DNA of 64,000 nucleotides from contig NC_091134.1 of assembly GCF_041381155.1 (NCBI RefSeq), forward strand, positions 14,634,008-14,698,007, in the 5' to 3' direction. Numbering within the stretch: position 1 is the stretch's first letter; each line of letters begins with the position of its first letter. This document shows, piece by piece, positions 22,940-32,862 of this stretch. The translations under genes and the position numbers were made by a program. Under the pieces are notes generated by a model that was given only the letters and a program-made list of their open reading frames with translations, was not told the origin of the DNA and did no database searches. This DNA is from Argopecten irradians. Taxonomy: Eukaryota; Mollusca; Bivalvia; Pectinida; Pectinidae.

Positions 22940-23216
22940 TTATTTCTCAGACTTCTTACACCACTGTGCTATATTGTAACACCTTATATCATTATCCACA
23001 TAATTTTTTGAAATATCTACCTTACATGTCAAGGTTACATGGAAATACTTATCTTCATCATTTTGATAATTAGATGTTAAAAGACTACATTTCTCTTTAG
23101 CATTGAGAGAAGGATACATCTTTTGTTCATTGAGAGCAAGAAGGTATGAATTATCAATACTCTTAAGATGGATTTCATTGAAGAGGGACCTTGCACTTTC
23201 TATACATGCCAATGCT
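22940..23216 (-). CDS. possible terminal exon of an unknown minus-strand gene
   Basis: After a plausible acceptor (TTTCTCCTAAGCTTAG) the minus strand is open for about 90 codons to TAA. Composition looks protein-like (LACIESARSLFNEIHLKS ... CYNIAQWCKKSEK) rather than AT-rich noise, and AATAAA lies about 70 bp past the stop (22865-22870). No upstream exon was found; the C4-like copy 2 locus begins 200 bp away on the other strand. It could be a last exon, a decayed copy, or chance. Product not recognised. Confidence 0.3.
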
Positions 23217-23415
23217 AAGCTTAGGAGAAACTGTTATCTAATTATTGTTCTCCAGTTACAAAAAATGTGAAAATGCTAATATTGGACAGTACATTAGAAC
23301 GACATTTCTAACCCTTAGCAGCCTAACGGATGATGTGGAACAGTTTTTGGACAAACCTTTTAACGAGTAGACGTCTTGGTGAACTGTTTTCGTATTTAAC
23401 TTTCTTTGCCAAAGC

Positions 23416-24131
23416 ATGATGTCAGCTCTACTGGGATTGTTGTTTCTTATCGTTTGTGGAATTTCTTTGGGTACTGATGACAAAGCGTGCATTCAAGAGC
23501 GGATATCAGTGACCAACCCATTGTTTTTGGAACAAAAACTTCAACATCTACAGTCTGAAATCCAGGTATTGAAATCTAAGGATGAAAACCGTCGAGTAGT
23601 TTTTACAAGATGGGGACGGACAGATTGTCCACAAGAAACGTCAAAGCTGGTGTACGCTGGTTACGTGGCTGGATCGCATTATAACAACCCAGGAGGCGCT
23701 GCTGAGTATGTTTGCCTCCCACCTGATCCCTACATGGGGCCCTTTTAAACACTTCCAAGACACCCGTACTGGTTATATGTACGGAACACTCTGAGGATGT
23801 CCCATGTGCTGTATGTGAGAGTACATCCCATTCTGCGGTTTTGATGATCCCCGGCCGAGTCAATTGTTACCCTGGTTGGGTGGAGGCGTACCATGGTAAC
23901 CTCGTTAGTGGTTATTTTGATCATAAAGCAGCAAGTCAATACATCTGTTTGGATGGAGCACCCGAGATTGTCGAAGGTGGAAACGCAGAAGTTGACGGAA
24001 AACTCCTATATGGTGTTAAAGCAAAGTGCGGATCGCTACCCTGCCCTCCATATCAAGATGACAAGTTTCTGTCATGCGTGGTTTGCTTGAAAATAGCGAA
24101 TGTGGGAAGCTGTATTGGACACGTACACTGA
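23416..24131 (+). pseudogene. short-chain collagen C4-like, copy 2 (broken)
   Basis: The locus closely matches copies 1 and 3 and keeps an intact signal peptide (MMSALLGLLFLIVCGISLG) and coiled coil. Three changes disturb the frame relative to the other copies: an extra C in the run at 23728-23730, a net loss of about 41 bp near 23785 (removing GAEYE and the following loop), and an extra A near 24090-24093 that bypasses the usual stop and extends the end to 24131. As written it cannot make the full domain. Its upstream DNA (ATGTGGAACAGTTTTTGG, GCCAAAGCATGATGTC) is shared with copy 3, so copies 2 and 3 are likely the closest pair. Because the changes are few, an assembly error should be excluded. 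Confidence 0.75.
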
Positions 24132-24292
24132 CTGTATACCCCGCTAACTACATGTACATGTAGTAACTGTAAGCTATAGGGACGCCAAAATTGTGCCAGA
24201 AGACAACAAATCTAGGGGTAATCATTTTGATTTTCTTTCTTAATTATTTACTTCTCGAATTAATTTTAGTATGTATGTACAAATTCTTTTGG

Positions 24293-24424
24293 GGATTGAT
24301 TGTATTTTTCTAATTTTCATAGCGGTTATGAATAGCAGAAGCTATCTACAAACTGTACATATACCGTGGAGCTTCTGCTATTCATAGGCGCTATGAAAAT
24401 TAGAAAAAAATACATTCAATCCAT
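24293..24424. mobile_element. foldback MITE inserted in the 3' flank of C4-like copy 2
   Basis: The left arm GGATTGATTGTATTTTTCTA ... GAATAGCAGAAGCT (to about 24343) is matched inverted by 24370-24424 with few mismatches, so arms of about 50 bp flank a loop of about 25 bp. It interrupts the 3' flanking sequence shared with copy 1 just after ATGTACAAATT. Confidence 0.75.
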
Positions 24425-24890
24425 AAATTTACATAAGAATAATTTATGAAAATAAAAATTATTGAAAGGTTATTATATTATATATAAGAGCATGACACCA
24501 ATACACGACGAGAAACGAGATTAACGGAACAGCTGGATGACAAAGTCGTTCAACAACGTCGCGTTTTCAAACTTCCACCTTCCGGACGACCTTTATTTTG
24601 CAATTGACAAACGATAAACAAGAATTATAGTTTAAATAAGATTTGATTGACTTATTACAGTAAACATTAGTTGATTCTATATCAAGAAAAAACACATTAA
24701 ATGTCGTTCATTAAAATATTGTGTGGGGCTAGCTTTTTTGATGATATGAAACTGGCGTGATGTTTGAAATCAGCTGATCGATGTACGGGAATCGTTGTAT
24801 TCATAGTGTTTTCATAAGCAAATGTTTGTTTTCGTCAGTTGGTTGATTCATATAGTGACGAAACACTGTACATATAAAGTTATGTACAAG
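24425..24890. other. intergenic, nothing recognised
   Basis: AT-rich sequence without exon or element ends that I can identify. Confidence 0.35.
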
Positions 24891-24892
24891 TT

Positions 24893-25077
24893 TAAGAGTG
24901 ATATAGCACTATAAAAAGGGCAACAGTTCCACTATACATGACACAACACGAACATACCGCAATTTACCCAAAAAACACACCTCGCACTTCACACACGCTA
25001 CACACTGCATACATGGGAGGCCGTCCTTACATGACTCTGGCTGTTAATAGGACATTAAAATAATCAAACAAACAAAC
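24893..25077 (+). mobile_element. SINE copy, 3' half
   Basis: It begins inside the body (GATATAGCACTATAAAAAGG), continues through ACACAACACGAACATACCGC and CATGGGAGGCCGTCCTTACA, and ends with AATCAAACAAACAAACAAA, the family's AAAC-type tail. The 5' half is absent, as expected for 5'-truncated retroposition. Confidence 0.75.
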
Positions 25078-25079
25078 AA

Positions 25080-26575
25080 ATCCATTTCGTATTTTTAAAA
25101 AACCATAAAGGCCCTAAAATAATGTTTTCTAACAATACATGTACTCTAGGTATGAGGCAAGGGATCCCTTGTGTCCATCTTTTGACATTGTTTAATTATT
25201 TTTACTTCATTCTTTATTTTATACCCATTTATAATGATATCTACCAATTTGTATTACTAAAAATTGATTTTTCTAGCAAAAAAAACAACAAATTTTCGGC
25301 AGGAGAAAAATTAATGCTATTGGGTTTGCTCAAAATAATGGACATGTTATCGATTTTGTCCATACTTTTAAACAATTTTAAAATCATGCCATAGGTATAA
25401 TCTTATAACTTACTTTTTCAATAAAATTGAAATCTGGGAAAATAGCATTGCAGAGACTGAAATGTAACCAGGAAAATTTTTAAAAAATCAACATTTGCCC
25501 TAAATTACTGTAAAATAATTATAGATACCATAATAAAACAACAATTAGTGATATAATTTTGTAAACTAACATATATGTTTACTATAAAATTAGTGCATTT
25601 TTATTCTTGCATTTTCCCTAACAGTACAAAAAGCCAAACAACTAGATATGCTCTTGGGTGAAACAAATTGTTTCTTTTTTAATATCAGAAATCAAATAAT
25701 TATTGGAAATACATATATTTTCGTCAGCAACTCAAACTCCAAAGATACAAATTAAGATTATTCTTCCCTCTTATGTAGATAAAAATTATTTTATATCTAA
25801 TTAAAAATGATGAAAGAGGGTTACATTTGATTTTCAAATAAAATGTGTTTAATCTGAAAAGAATACCAGGACCACATGTACCAATTTTCACTTAAATCTG
25901 ACAATATCTAAATTTCAACCAATCAGAGGACATTTTGTTTCCATGGCAACCAATCTTTTGAAAGTGATACCATGCGTGTTGGTTTGATGGTACCTGCGCT
26001 CTCTATTTTCAAGTCACTTAAAAACAGTTTCCCCGATTTCGTAACTAATTTAGACATAGACAGAAAATGTCCTGAGGGTATTATTATTGCGGGGTAAAAT
26101 TGTGGACAAAACCGTAGCAGGGTGAAATGAGATGACAAAGAAATGTTTCGTTTTCGTTTTTCCCAAAAGTTTTAATTTTTCGTAAAATTTATAATCTCAA
26201 ACAAAATTTCTCGTTAAAAGTCTAAAAGAAATGACTCGAATATAAAGTATACGATCTACTGAAGTGATTTATGAATATAAAATGTAGAATATCATACAAA
26301 GGTTAACCTATTATGGCATGTTTGTGCAGGTAGTTTTCATGAAAATCAATACGATGAATTCAGGGCTATGGGTCTTTTTAAAATCACAAAAGGAAGAAGT
26401 AGTATAATTTTAAAGGGAGTAGTACTATCGATATGCAAAGTTTTAAGAAAATTGGGCTGTGGCCAGTTTCTATCAGTTTCTATTTTTTTTCCCACAGTTT
26501 TTGCATACACGATATTTAAAATACATGGGATATAATATACAAATATGGCAGGACATATAGTGTATATATTACATT
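25080..26575. other. AT-rich intergenic DNA
   Basis: Several frames of 70-90 codons show no coding character. No exon or repeat ends recognised. Confidence 0.4.
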
Positions 26576-26579
26576 TGTA

Positions 26580-26630
26580 ACACACTCACACACACACCCT
26601 CACACACACAAAAACAACATCAAAAACACA
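26580..26630. repeat. CA-rich microsatellite
   Basis: CACACTCACACACACACCCT followed by more CA units and then an A-rich stretch. Confidence 0.8.
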
Positions 26631-26829
26631 ATACATAGCATGCTGAGTCAGTATGTAAAAAACAGTTTGATGTATTTTGACGAAGGTGAATCACGAATTA
26701 TTATATTTGATAAATTAGTTAAAAGAGTTTTGTATGGTTGTAAAAGGAAAGCAAAATGTAATTGTACATGTATTATAAATAACTAATACTTATCAAAATA
26801 TTTGTAAGGGGAGGTAGCTATGGGATTTC

Positions 26830-27000
26830 TAACATTAGCTTGTTTCAGATCACTGCACAAAGTTTCAGGTCGCATCACACAATAAGAGTAGTCTCCCTTT
26901 GAACAGAGCGAATCTAAGCTGTAAATTTTAAAACTAGCACAAAGGGGCATTTCACACATTTCATTAAACTTTGTTCTCATAAAGGATTTTTTTTTGTCTG
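26830..27000. repeat. duplicated flank block (copy)
   Basis: This block (TTTCAGGTCGCATCACACAA, GAGTAGTCTCCCTTTGAACA, CATTTCACACATTTCATTAA, CTCATAAAGGA) has diverged relatives at 17870-17990 and 31985-32060. The relatives lie near the C4-like loci, so the duplicated unit may have been larger than the gene. Confidence 0.5.
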
Positions 27001-27009
27001 TGATTAACA

Positions 27010-27785
27010 AGCAATAGTATTATAAACTTAGGCAAAGTATATTGTGGATGGGTTGGAATTGTGTAGGGGGAGCAGGGGGGAAGAGGATTTTCATATTTTA
27101 AACTTCAAAACACCAATAAATGTATTGCTATGTTCAAAAGTAAGATAAACTGACTCAAATAATTTTTCTGTAATGAACCGCGTGAGAGAATGTAATTGTA
27201 TTTAATGCAATGCACGTTTAAAACATTTACAGAATTATTATTGCATTCCAAAATTTAATAGCAAAGTATTTGAGCAAGTTTATGACCCTCTGAACATGTG
27301 CAAAAACATGTGTATGCGTTTTAAAGGTTAAAAACTAATAATAAAACAAACAAACCCCGCCGCCATGGCTCCCCCTCCTTAATCATATATCATCCATAAT
27401 ATTCTTTGCATAAGTCTATATTGCTCAATGCTATTTAATATAATCTTTATAACATTTTTCCTTCTTTTTATTATGGCACCAGATAAACTTTATTCTTGAA
27501 TCATTCACAATTAACAAATTTAGGTCATTGTGACCTAATTTTTGACACTACGTTATATTTTCCAAAATGTTTTTTGTTTTCAACATATAAATGCATTATT
27601 ATTAATGAAAAATCATTCAAAAATATCATTTGGTTCCAACAAAACTGGACAAAGCAGAACATTGCTCCTCCACCTTATCTTAATCATATGTCATACTATG
27701 ATGTTCTAAACCCCGGGTACCGGGTATCTGTGAACAAAAAATAATGCTCATCGGCGATTGGCACTAGATGGCCCAAATTGACACC
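27010..27785. other. intergenic, nothing recognised
   Basis: AT-rich sequence; the 82-codon frame at 27496-27744 has no features that suggest a protein. Confidence 0.35.
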
Positions 27786-27789
27786 CCTC

Positions 27790-28289
27790 CTTTGTGAAAC
27801 GATCTATTTTTAGTAACAGTGACCTTCTTAGTTGACCTTTTCACCCCAAATTCAATCCCATGCCATATTTTCTCGTACGCCACCATTGTGTGAAGTTTGA
27901 TTAAAATTCATCTTTGTTTGATGTGTTCTGAAGTTATCTATTTTTAGTAATAATTAACAGTGACCTTTATAGTTGACCTCTTTATACCAAATTCTATCTC
28001 AAGCTCGATTTACACGTATGCTACCATTGTGTGAAGGTTGATAAAAATCCATCAATTTGTTGATTTGTTCTGAAGTTATCGTGTGGAAACTAAAATTTGC
28101 GAAACTATCTATTTTTAGTAACAGTGACCATTATTTTTGTAATTGACCTTTTGATCCCAAATTTAATCACAAGCTGTATTTTATCATATGCTACCGTTGT
28201 GGAAATCCAACAATTATTTCTCGTGTTATCATCAGGAAACCAAATTCAGACAGACGTGGACAAACACTATAAAACCGGCAGGGGACTAA
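27790..28289 (+). mobile_element. Helitron-like element, GTCCCCTG family, with 3' end
   Basis: Three to four diverged tandem units (TTTTTAGTAACAGTGACC, TTGACC...CCCAAATTC, CTACCATTGTGTGAAG, GTTCTGAAGTTATC) are followed by CAGACAGACGTGGACAAACA and the 3' end CCGGCAGGGGACTAA (CTAA at 28286-28289). The left half of the terminal hairpin is decayed. The 5' end is not recognised. Confidence 0.6.
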
Positions 28290-28300
28290 TTAACGTCCTT

Positions 28301-28704
28301 TTAAAGGCCTACTACATTTCCGAAACGGCTTTAATTTTTAAAATGGGAATGTAAAACGAGATCGATAGTTTTGTAGAGTCGCAAAAGTTATTAACTTACC
28401 GTTAGTACTACACTTATCATTACCTGTTAAACAATTTGATTAAAATAAATAAAATGTAAATTTTCATAACACGGGTCGTCTTATGTTTCCCACCGTCGTC
28501 CTAAATACCGCGCGGTAGTTGACTATCACTGCGTCAGACGGCAAAACAGCGAAATGACTCTCCACTGTTATCATATATTACGCAGGGAATCTTACATATG
28601 TTTGGTGTTGTAAGCTCATCTTAGCCCATCAATATATATTTCCCGATGTTATTAATGTTTTAAAGAAATCTTTGTTTTGCTTCGGAAAGGTAGTGGGCCT
28701 TTAA
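28301..28704. mobile_element. MITE with TTAAAGGCC ends
   Basis: The left end TTAAAGGCCTACTACATTTC matches the right end inverted (TTAAAGGCCCACTACCTTTC) and pairing continues for about 26 bp. TTAA is present at both edges, so the target duplication could be TTAA (piggyBac/Kolobok-like) or TA. It sits 11 bp past the CTAA end of the Helitron-like element. Confidence 0.7.
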
Positions 28705-29285
28705 CACATCAAGCGATACGCTCCACCCGGTCACATTATAATAAAAACGGGAGAACCAGTCAAGAAAAGTTCGACAAAATATGTGCTAATTTATGCAAAC
28801 GCTGAGTTAATTCAAAACAGATTAAAGCTGTATAGGAGAGCGTTTCCGTTATATAATTTTGTTTACTTCGCTACACACAGATAAAACAAATTAAGATTTA
28901 TTTACAAGGTCGAAAAGTTATTCATAATGTGCCTGAAAATAAATTGTCAAACAGTATGAGGTACTTACTAAATATTATTTTTCCATTTTGTAAAATTAGG
29001 CAGAAATCATCTACACTATAATGAATAGGATGTTTTTGTACAAAACAAATTCAAAAGCACTTATGATTTTCATTCCAATGATAATTTTAACTGAAGAGGG
29101 ATCAGATAACAAAATATGTTGCCACTTTAATTGTATTTGTAGAAAACAAATTTACTGGAATCCGTGACAATATCTTTATATTAGCTTCCATGTGTAAAAT
29201 TCTTATCCAGCCTGATTCAAATCTGAGAACTCAGAAGCCACAGGAACATTAGAACGAATTCATTTCAACCTTAAGAGCCTAGCTC
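28705..29285. other. upstream flank of C4-like copy 3
   Basis: Contains ATTTATGCAAACGCTGAGTT near 28790 and ACTGGAATCCGTGACAATAT near 29155, both resembling pieces of the flank blocks at 18.1 and 32.1 kb. The last 60 bp before the gene match the flank of copy 2. No TATA box seen. Confidence 0.4.
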
Positions 29286-29333
29286 ATGTGGAACAGTTTT
29301 TGGTGGACGTGGACGTCGTGGTATTGCCAAAGC

Positions 29334-30053
29334 ATGATGTCAGCTCTATCGGGATTGTTGTTTCTGATCGTTTGTGGAATTGCGATGGGTGTTGATAACA
29401 AAGCGTGCATTCAAGAGCGGATATCAGTGGCCAACCCATTGTTTTTGGAACAAAAACTTCAACATTTACAGTCTGAAATCCAGGTATTGAACTCTAAGGA
29501 TGAAAACCGTCGAGTAGTTTTTACAAGATGGGGACGGACAGATTGTCCACAAGAAACGTCAAAGCTGGTGTACGCTGGTTACGTGGCTGGATCGCATTAT
29601 AACAACCCAGGAGGCGCTGCTGAGTATGTTTGCCTTCCACCTGATCCTACATGGGGCCCTTTTAAACACTTCCAAGACACCCGTACTGGTTATATGTACG
29701 GGGCTGAATATGAACACCCAGGAGAGATGTTTGGAGTATCGGACAGCTCTCAGGATGTCCCATGTGCTGTATGTGAGAGTACACCCCATTCTGCGGTTTT
29801 AATGATCCCCGGCCGAATCAATTGTTACCCTGGTTGGATGGAGGCGTACCATGGAAACCTCGTTAGTGGTTACTTTGATCATAAGGCGGCAAGTCAATAT
29901 ATCTGTTTGGATGGAGTACCCGAGATTGTCGCAGGTGGAAACGCAAACGATGACGGAAAACTGCTGTATGGCGTTAAAGCAAAGTGCGGCTCGCTACCCT
30001 GCCCACCATATCAAGATGACAAGTTTCTGTCATGCGTGGTTTGCTTGAAATAG
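29334..30053 (+). CDS. short-chain collagen C4-like secreted protein, copy 3 (intact)
   Basis: A single exon encodes 239 residues from ATG at 29334 (MMSALSGLLFLIVCGIAMG signal peptide, likely cut before VDN). An upstream in-frame ATG at 29286 is less likely, because it would put a Trp-rich stretch before the signal peptide. The order is the same as in copy 1: a lone Cys near the N-terminus, a coiled coil (LFLEQKLQHLQSEIQVLNSK), then the ten-cysteine domain with VVFTRWGRTDCP, YMYGAEYEHPGEMFG, PCAVC, MIPGRINCYPGW and a final SCVVCLK. It differs from copy 1 at scattered positions in the signal peptide and the loop after GAEYE, while the core is nearly unchanged. No Gly-X-Y repeat is present. It is likely secreted; its partner is unknown. 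Poly(A) signals follow at 30223 and 30243. Confidence 0.85.
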   Translation: MMSALSGLLFLIVCGIAMGVDNKACIQERISVANPLFLEQKLQHLQSEIQVLNSKDENRRVVFTRWGRTDCPQETSKLVYAGYVAGSHYNNPGGAAEYVCLPPDPTWGPFKHFQDTRTGYMYGAEYEHPGEMFGVSDSSQDVPCAVCESTPHSAVLMIPGRINCYPGWMEAYHGNLVSGYFDHKAASQYICLDGVPEIVAGGNANDDGKLLYGVKAKCGSLPCPPYQDDKFLSCVVCLK

Positions 30054-30222
30054 CGAGTGTGAGACGCTGTATTGGACACTGACTGTATAGATCGTTAACT
30101 ACATGTCAATATATGGACACCACAATTATGCCAGGAGACAATTCTATGGGTAATTATTTTGATTTACTCCATTAACTATTTGCTTCTTAAAGGGTTTTTG
30201 GCATTTATGTAGAATTTGGTAA

Positions 30223-30248
30223 AATAAAGTATAAGTTTATGAAATAAA
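30223..30248 (+). promoter_or_regulatory. two poly(A) signals of C4-like copy 3
   Basis: AATAAA at 30223-30228 and again at 30243-30248, about 170-195 bp past the stop. Confidence 0.55.
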
Positions 30249-30297
30249 TTGTACCCTCATTAATACAATTGTCATTTTATAAAGAACTAATTTCTAA

Positions 30298-30712
30298 TGA
30301 CTCCCTTGGCACCGCCTCACTTTTGGCCTTGAGTTGAGCGTTCGCCCCTGTGAGGAAGGCTCTTGGTTCTGTCCCCTGGCCGAGACACCAAAGTCTATAA
30401 AAGTGGTAGTTTCTGCTGCTCATTTAGCGCTCAGCATACAGGGAGTGGGACGACTGGTTCGCCCGTTGTCAGTATAATGTGACCGGGTGGAGTGTGTTGC
30501 TTGGTGTCTTCGACGGCATGCTTCAGTGATATAGCACTATAAAAAGGGCAACAGTTCCACTATACAAGAAGACACAACATGAATATCCCGCAGTCTCCCG
30601 AAACACGCACCTCGCACAACATACGCGCAACGCACCTCATACATGGGAGGCCGTCCTTACATGACCATAACTGTTAATAGGACGTTTATTAATCAAACAA
30701 ACAAACAAAACT
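30298..30712 (+). mobile_element. SINE copy with tRNA-like head and AAAC tail
   Basis: From 5' to 3' it has CTCCCTTGGCACCGCCTCAC, an A-box-like TTGGCCTTGAGTTGAGCG, a B-box-like TTGGTTCTGTCCCC about 36 bp later, GGCCGAGACAC, the body (AGCGCTCAGCATACAGGGAG, TGACCGGGTGGAGTGTGTTG, TATAGCACTATAAAAAGGGC), the 3' segment (CATGGGAGGCCGTCCTTACA) and the tail AATCAAACAAACAAACAAAA. This is the best copy for the 3' two thirds; only the roughly 100-bp leader seen at 52.7 kb is missing. The tRNA origin is inferred from the A/B-box spacing. Confidence 0.75.
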
Positions 30713-30876
30713 AGATGTTAAATACCCGATTTGGTTTCATATTTAGCTTAATTAAAGTATTTTTTATCTAAGTAGATACGAAATTAAATTCCCAAAGTTA
30801 TTCGCCTTTTACAATGATAAGATGATACCATCCATTGAATATAATGTAATTCACGCATGTGACCCATCCAATGTGC

Positions 30877-31192
30877 ATTCTAGATACTCCAGGGGTTCCG
30901 ATCACTTACGATCTCTACATCCCTGGACTATCTCATATTAAAACTGAAGGCAGATCAGGGGAACCAAAAATCTGAACCAATCACAGTCCAGCAAAAACTT
31001 CCTTTGAAGACTACAGAGAGAGCGACCCCCCTACTTCAAAGCCACACAGTCAACCAGTGTACCGTTATACGACCATTTTGATGTACATTTAAGGACTAAA
31101 TCACCTGTTCTGTTGCCTCCAGTTTTACTATGATATAGTCCAGGGGTGAAGAGATCATATGTGATCGGAACCCCTGGAGTATCGAGGATGGC
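30877..31192. mobile_element. MULE-like MITE, copy 1
   Basis: Long inverted ends: ATACTCCAGGGGTTCCGATC near 30883 pairs with GATCGGAACCCCTGGAGTAT near 31165-31184, and pairing continues inward through CCCTGGACTAT for about 75 bp. The flanks TCCAATGTG and GCCAATATG match at 7 of 9 positions, a likely decayed 9-bp target duplication. Confidence 0.75.
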
Positions 31193-31534
31193 CAATATGT
31201 GACTCTAGGATGTAATCATCTTAAGCTGGTCACTGTGACCTACTTATTTGATTTTTCATTAGTTGTCTTTTCTGAACTTCATGAGTCCAAGAATTGCATG
31301 CAGAATCTGCCAAAAATATCATTTCTTCTATATTAATATGTAATTATTAAGGACTTTAAAAATAAAAATGTGAATTTTTACCCTTTAACCTCTTTAATTA
31401 CCATGAACCCAGGGGAAATAAAATGTTCTGAATAGCATACAAAATGCAGCTGACACTAAGGTATCTTCATGCAACATACTTATAACGGATTGGCCGAAAA
31501 ACGGCTCAAAGTGATACACATGATCTATTAAATG

Positions 31535-31808
31535 CATCCTCGATACTCCAGGGGTTCCGATCACATACGATCTCTACACCCCTGGACTATCTCATTGTAA
31601 AAGTGCAGGCAACAGAACGGAAAAGGTAATTGAGTCATTTGTTGTATATCAAATGAACCGTACAAATATATAACTGTATATTGTGGTTGACTGTACAGGC
31701 CTGTGATTGGTTCAGATTTTTTCACCTGAGCTGCCTTCAGTTTTACTATGAGATAGTCCAGGGGTGTTGAGATCGTAAGTGATCGGAACCCCTAGAGTAT
31801 CGAGGACG
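31535..31808. mobile_element. MULE-like MITE, copy 2, with 9-bp target duplication
   Basis: It has the same inverted ends as copy 1 (CATCCTCGATACTCCAGGGG ... CGAGGACG). The flanking TATTAAATG is repeated exactly on both sides. Long TIRs with a 9-bp duplication point to a Mutator-type transposase. A third fragment of the left end lies near 42697-42735. Confidence 0.8.
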
Positions 31809-31984
31809 TATTAAATGCGGCAATTGAAGCATGTTTTTACTAAGAAAACTAATATGGAGTTTCTTTATTTATTTGCATTCATTATTTCAAAGGGGGAGTA
31901 AAAAAACCATTGTCTGACACAGATCATTCTTCCCTCTGAGATCTCTTGATTACAAGGAGAGATTCCATACAGCAGTACGTGTTT

Positions 31985-32100
31985 TACAGTTTCAGATTTA
32001 AGGATCACAATTAGAGTAGTCTTTCTTTGGACAGAGACAATCTAAGTATAATATAAAATTTCTGCTAATTTCTGCAAACGCTCAATTAGTTCAAAACATA
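31985..32100. repeat. duplicated flank block (copy)
   Basis: TTTCAGATTTAAGGATCACA, TTAGAGTAGTCTTTCTTTGG and TTTCTGCAAACGCTCAATTA resemble the blocks at 17870, 26830 and 28790. It lies beyond C4-like copy 3 with no C4-like gene next to it. Confidence 0.45.
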
Positions 32101-32291
32101 TTTAAACTGTGTAGACTAACGTTATAGCAAATGAATGATGCAATGAAAAGTATCAGATTTCTGTGTAGCCGGTAACATTTTGTTATGACGTAGGAGAATT
32201 TTATCTATTTCTATCGTACATGCTTATTTCGTATTATTGTCAATATTGAATTTATTAAAATAAAAACATAGGCTCATATACAAATCCAACT

Positions 32292-32297
32292 TTTATT
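32292..32297 (-). promoter_or_regulatory. poly(A) signal of the SLC7 gene (minus strand)
   Basis: AATAAA on the minus strand about 460 bp after the TAA at 32759. Others lie further on, near 32250. Confidence 0.4.
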
Positions 32298-32758
32298 GTA
32301 TAAATTATCACTCTTTGTCGTTTCATTAACATCATTGCATGGCATTAAGATATTATTTATACAAACTACCAGATATCATCGCAAACAAATTTATTTGTAT
32401 TCGGATAATTACAAATAATGCTCAAATCCGTTCTGCTAGCTTCTACAGTTTCAGGGAGTCAATATTCATATCGACTATATTTCTATGTCGGATTAAAAGA
32501 ATCATAAGATATTCTAAAATGCCAAAGATATCAATATTACTTTTTGGCACAAAAACCACTGCCACTCATACCATTATCACACTGATTTTCATTGGAATAT
32601 CCGTAAATATTAAATACAAAAACACATCTGGATGAACTAAATCCACTTCGATTGCTATTAACAGAGATATAGGACGACATTGTTTTGGGAATGTCCAAAT
32701 AGTAAGACATCCTCGGATTTGACATTCTCACTCGCTCATTGAATACTACCTCCGCTGC

Positions 32759-32862
32759 TTAGTTTTCCTCTTGCTCGCCAATTGCATATAACACTACTTC
32801 CTGCTCATCCGTTCCTCCTTCCGCGCTAGAATGGTAGCCGTGAACAAAGTACAATATCAAAC
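32759..32862 (-). CDS. SLC7A4-like: SLC7A4-like coding exon 7 (stop codon)
   Basis: Follows TCCTTTGTTGTTTTTGCAG. It encodes LILYFVHGYHSSAEGG, the end of the last helix, then an acidic tail ending GEQEEN and TAA. It lines up with VYFGYGIRHSKE near the C-terminus of SLC7A4. Confidence 0.85.

Noticed and set aside
30320-30385. A tRNA gene
   Set aside because: The A/B-box-like sequence has no convincing cloverleaf or anticodon arm and recurs in many SINE copies.
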